Assembly (NCBI RefSeq): GCF_024171995.1
Contig: NZ_JAMTCT010000012.1
Span: forward strand, 62,001 to 126,000
DNA: 64,000 nucleotides
Direction of reading: 5' to 3'
Origin: Promicromonospora umidemergens
GTDB taxonomy: Bacteria; Actinomycetota; Actinomycetes; Actinomycetales; Cellulomonadaceae
Shown here: positions 60,964 through 64,000 of the stretch, in pieces
Layout of the letters: each line of letters starts with the position of its first letter
How positions within the stretch are numbered: position 1 is the first letter of the stretch
The notes under the pieces: generated by a model
Databases searched by the model: none
What the model saw: the letters and a program-made list of their open reading frames with translations, nothing else
Told to the model about the DNA's origin: nothing
Position numbers and translations under genes: made by a program

Positions 60964-61936
60964 CAGCACCCTGACCGAGGAGCGACCGCGGACGGCCGAG
61001 CGCCCGCGAGCCTCGCACGGGCCGCGCCGTCGTCGTCGGGCCCGGTGGGTGGGGTACCTGCCCTACCTGCTGCCCGGCGGGATCGCGTTCCTCGTGGTGA
61101 TCGGGTACCCGCTCGTGACCAACGTGTACTTCAGCCTGTTCAAGTGGCGCGGCGGCATGGCGCCGCTGCGCTGGAACGGGCTGGGCAACTACGTGGACCT
61201 GATGGCCGACGACAAGTTCTGGACGTCGTTCGCCAACTCGGCGGCGATGATCGTCGCGATGGTCGTCGTGCCGACGCTCCTCGGGCTCGTGCTCGCCGCT
61301 GTGCTGTTCGACTATCTCGGCCGACGGTTCGGCGAGCGCGTCTCGTCGGTGCTGCGGGCCACCTACTACCTGCCGCAGATCCTGCCCGTGGCCGTGGCGG
61401 GCGTCCTGTGGAACTGGATCCTGAACTCCCAGACCGGGGCGCTCAACGTGCTCCTGCGCGGGATCGGCATCGAGACGCCGCCCAACTGGCTCGGCGACCC
61501 GAGCACGGCCCTGCCGTCGGTGATGCTCGTGCTGATCTGGGTCCAGATGGGCTATCCGGTGGTCATCTTCATGGCGGCGCTGCAGCGGGTGGACCCTGAG
61601 CTCTACGAGGCGGCCGAGCTGGACGGCGCCGGCTGGTGGGACCGGTTCCGGGCCATCACGGTGCCCCAGATCCGGCCTGAGATCTTCGTGGTCACGCTGA
61701 CCTGCACGGTCGCGGCGCTCAAGGTGTTCGGGCCCATCTACGTGCTGACGCGCGGCGGACCCGAGAGCTCGACCCTCGTGCCGAGCTACTACTCGTACCT
61801 GAGCTTCTTCGACAAGTCCCAGGTCGGCTACGGAGCCGCGATCGCCACGGTGCTCACGCTCGTGATCGTCGTGGTGGCCGTGATCATCCTCGGTCTGCAG
61901 GGCCGAGCGGAACGACGTGAGCGGGAGGGGACCTGA
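60956..61936 (+). CDS. Sugar ABC transporter permease (MalF-like)
   Basis: A 326-residue six-helix permease with an Arg-rich cytoplasmic start. The EAA loop is YEAAELDGAGWWDRFRAITV. The ATG overlaps the binding-protein gene by 8 nt. Confidence 0.93.
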   Translation: MADSTLTEERPRTAERPRASHGPRRRRRARWVGYLPYLLPGGIAFLVVIGYPLVTNVYFSLFKWRGGMAPLRWNGLGNYVDLMADDKFWTSFANSAAMIVAMVVVPTLLGLVLAAVLFDYLGRRFGERVSSVLRATYYLPQILPVAVAGVLWNWILNSQTGALNVLLRGIGIETPPNWLGDPSTALPSVMLVLIWVQMGYPVVIFMAALQRVDPELYEAAELDGAGWWDRFRAITVPQIRPEIFVVTLTCTVAALKVFGPIYVLTRGGPESSTLVPSYYSYLSFFDKSQVGYGAAIATVLTLVIVVVAVIILGLQGRAERREREGT

Positions 61937-61937
61937 C

Positions 61938-62834
61938 ATGGCTGTCGCCACAGACGTGCGCGCGACCACACGAACGGCTCAGCTGCGCAGCACCGCCGTC
62001 GACACCCGGTACCGCCGCGGCGTCGGTCGCTGGCTCGTGCTGGCCGCCGCGGTGGTCGTGGGCCTCGCGGTCCTCGCGCCGTTCGGGATCATGCTGCTCA
62101 ACGCGTTCAAGTCGCCGCAGGACTATGCGGCGAACGGGCCCCTGGCCCTGCCGTCCGGCCTCTACCTCGACGGGGTGGTGGCCTTCTGGGAGCGCACGGA
62201 GTTCCCGGTGAAGCTCTGGAACTCGTTCTTCATCTCGGCGGTCGTGGCCGTGCTCGCCGCGCTGCTGTCGCTGTTCAACGCCTACGCGATCGGCATCGGC
62301 AGGGTGAAGGGGCGGCTGTGGATCGTCGCGCTGTTCCTGCTGGCGAACATGCTGCCGCAGGAGGCGCTGATCTACCCGCTGTTCACCATGGCGCAGGCGG
62401 TCGGGCTCTCGAACTCCCAGTGGTCGGTGATCATCATCTTCACCGTCATCCAGTCGGCGTTCGGCACCTACCTGCTGTCCTCGGTGCTCGGCACGTTCCC
62501 GCCGGCGCTCCTCGAGGCCGCCGCGCTCGACGGCGCCAGCCGGTGGCGCATCCTCTGGCAGGTCGTCTTCCCGATCGTGCGGCCGACGCTCTCGGTCCTG
62601 ATGATCTTCTTCTTCATCTGGACCTGGAACGAGTTCTTCATCCCGCTGGTCATGCTGACCAGCAACGACACCCAGACCATCCCCATCGCCCTTGCCTCGC
62701 TGCAGGGCGATCGCATGATGGACGCGCCGACGATCAACGCAGGCTCGCTCGTCTCCCTCGTGCCGGCCGTCGTGTTCTTCCTGATCTTCCAGCGCACCCT
62801 GACCCGTGGCGTGACGGCCGGAGCGATCAAGTGA
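61938..62834 (+). CDS. Sugar ABC transporter permease (MalG-like)
   Basis: A 298-residue permease. The EAA loop is LEAAALDGASRWRILWQVVF and the C-terminus RTLTRGVTAGAIK is typical. The ATG at 61938 has GGGAGGGG upstream, one base after the previous stop. Confidence 0.93.
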   Translation: MAVATDVRATTRTAQLRSTAVDTRYRRGVGRWLVLAAAVVVGLAVLAPFGIMLLNAFKSPQDYAANGPLALPSGLYLDGVVAFWERTEFPVKLWNSFFISAVVAVLAALLSLFNAYAIGIGRVKGRLWIVALFLLANMLPQEALIYPLFTMAQAVGLSNSQWSVIIIFTVIQSAFGTYLLSSVLGTFPPALLEAAALDGASRWRILWQVVFPIVRPTLSVLMIFFFIWTWNEFFIPLVMLTSNDTQTIPIALASLQGDRMMDAPTINAGSLVSLVPAVVFFLIFQRTLTRGVTAGAIK

Positions 62835-62880
62835 CCGCACCCCGCCCTGCCCACCACTACGCCGAGAGGTTTCACCAGCC

Positions 62881-64000
62881 ATGAGATTCACCGACGGCTA
62901 CTGGCAGCTGCGACCCGGCGTCGAGATGCTTCGTCCCCGCGACATCGACTCGGTCGAGGCCGGCGACAACACCCTGACCGTCTTCGCACCCACCGCGCCG
63001 ATCACGCGGCGGGGGGACACCCTGAACCGACCGGTCGTCACGGTCACGTTCGACGCCCCGGCGGACGACGTCATCGGGGTGCGCATCGAGCACCACCAGG
63101 GTCGCCGTGACCCCGGCCCGCACTTCGCCGTCAACCGGGAGCCGGGGGCGGTCAAGGTGGTCGTCCCCGAGTCCGGCCCGGCCGAGCTCACCTCCGGCGG
63201 GCTCACGGCCCGCGTCTCCACCGACGGCCCGTGGCACGTCGACTTCGTGGCCGACGGCGAGGTGCTCACCTCGTCGTCGGACCGGAGCGTCGGGATCGCG
63301 AGCACCCCGGACGGCGACTTCGTGCACGAGCAGCTCGGGCTCGGCGTCGGGGAGCACGTCTACGGCCTGGGTGAGCGGTTCGGCGCGTTCGTGAAGAACG
63401 GCCAGAGCGTCGACGTCTGGAACGAGGACGGCGGCACCGCGAGCGAGCAGGCCTACAAGAACGTGCCGTTCTACCTGACGGACCGCGGCTACGGCGTGTT
63501 CGTTGCTCACCCCGAGCGGGTCTCGTTCGAGGTGGGCTCAGAGGCCGTCAGCCGCACCCAGTTCTCGGTGCCGGGGCAGTCGCTCCAGTACTACGTGATC
63601 CACGGGCCGACCCCCGCCGAGATCCTGCGCCGGTACACGGCCCTGACGGGGCGGCCCGCCGTCGTCCCTGCGTGGTCGTACGGCCTGTGGCTCTCGACGT
63701 CGTTCACCACGAACTACTCCGAGGCCACCGTCACGAGCTTCATCGACGGCATGGCCGAGCGCGACATCCCGCTGTCGGTGTTCCACTTCGACTGCTTCTG
63801 GATGCGGCAGTTCCACTGGTGCGACTTCGTGTGGGACCCGGCGACGTTCCCCGACCCCGAGGGCATGCTGGCCCGGCTGCACGAACGCGACCTGAAGGTC
63901 TGCGTGTGGATCAACCCGTACATCGCCCAGCGCTCGCACCTGTTCCGTGAGGGCTCGGAGAAGGGCTACCTGGTCACCACGGCGGCCGGCGACGTCTGGC
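62881..64000 (+). CDS. yicI: Alpha-xylosidase, GH31 YicI type, 5' part
   Basis: 373 residues are visible before the window ends; the family is about 770 long. It begins MRFTDGYWQLRPGVE, like the YicI N-terminus, and contains VYGLGERFGAFVKNGQ, EQAYKNVPFYLTDRGYGVF and FHFDCFWMRQFHWCDF, the last being barrel elements specific to alpha-xylosidases. The nucleophile motif (KTDFGE type) lies beyond the edge. The enzyme removes non-reducing alpha-xylose from xyloglucan fragments such as isoprimeverose in the cytoplasm. It follows its importer genes by 46 nt. Confidence 0.93.
   Translation, partial: MRFTDGYWQLRPGVEMLRPRDIDSVEAGDNTLTVFAPTAPITRRGDTLNRPVVTVTFDAPADDVIGVRIEHHQGRRDPGPHFAVNREPGAVKVVVPESGPAELTSGGLTARVSTDGPWHVDFVADGEVLTSSSDRSVGIASTPDGDFVHEQLGLGVGEHVYGLGERFGAFVKNGQSVDVWNEDGGTASEQAYKNVPFYLTDRGYGVFVAHPERVSFEVGSEAVSRTQFSVPGQSLQYYVIHGPTPAEILRRYTALTGRPAVVPAWSYGLWLSTSFTTNYSEATVTSFIDGMAERDIPLSVFHFDCFWMRQFHWCDFVWDPATFPDPEGMLARLHERDLKVCVWINPYIAQRSHLFREGSEKGYLVTTAAGDVW

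Overview
The window is 64 kb of very GC-rich DNA with strong third-position GC, many GTG starts and tight stop/start overlaps. It carries genes typical of Actinomycetota: lpqB, nucS, a DUF2550 gene beside the ATP synthase operon, and a Rho with a long Arg/Asp-rich insert. Together with the GH42, GH3 and GH31 sugar loci this suggests a plant-polymer-degrading Micrococcales, plausibly near Promicromonosporaceae or Cellulomonadaceae. That placement is inferred from gene content; no 16S gene is present.

Layout. 1-5.6 kb: 3' end of lpqB, then hpf and comF on the opposite strand, a YcaQ-type DNA glycosylase and a CPA2/KefC-type exchanger. 5.6-12.2 kb: a six-gene Mrp cation/proton antiporter operon (minus strand, MrpA carrying the MrpB domain). 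12.5-34.9 kb: a plus-strand housekeeping run of secA, hom-thrC-thrB, rho, rpmE, prfA-prmC-tsaC-type-wecA-type-atpI-like, atpBEFHAGDC, DUF2550 and nucS. 35-41.3 kb: a minus-strand beta-galactoside locus (lipoprotein, two permeases, aldo/keto reductase, GH42). 41.5-42.8 kb: nagA.

42.8-50.6 kb is an accessory region that looks acquired or rearranged. On the minus strand lie a fused HTH/phosphoribosyltransferase-like protein, an inositol-monophosphatase-family enzyme and an N-terminally truncated SLOG-type protein. On the plus strand lie a small coupled ORF, a HAD phosphatase, a fusion of a glycine-rich-domain-protein-like module to an APH-type kinase, and an AAC(3)-type acetyltransferase. A complete IS1380-family element with a CTAG target duplication sits between the two arms. 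This set of nucleotide- or sugar-phosphate-handling domains is the best candidate here for an undescribed system.

50.6-52 kb: a DUF402 gene and a GNAT acetyltransferase. 52-64 kb: two oligosaccharide loci, GH3 glycosidase divergent from an ABC importer, and a LacI regulator divergent from a second ABC importer plus a YicI-type alpha-xylosidase cut by the window end. GAAGCGCTTC-type palindromes occur in pairs in both divergent control regions, and one (plus a weaker second copy) lies before the beta-galactoside locus, suggesting one LacI-family regulatory logic for glucan, xyloglucan and galactoside use.
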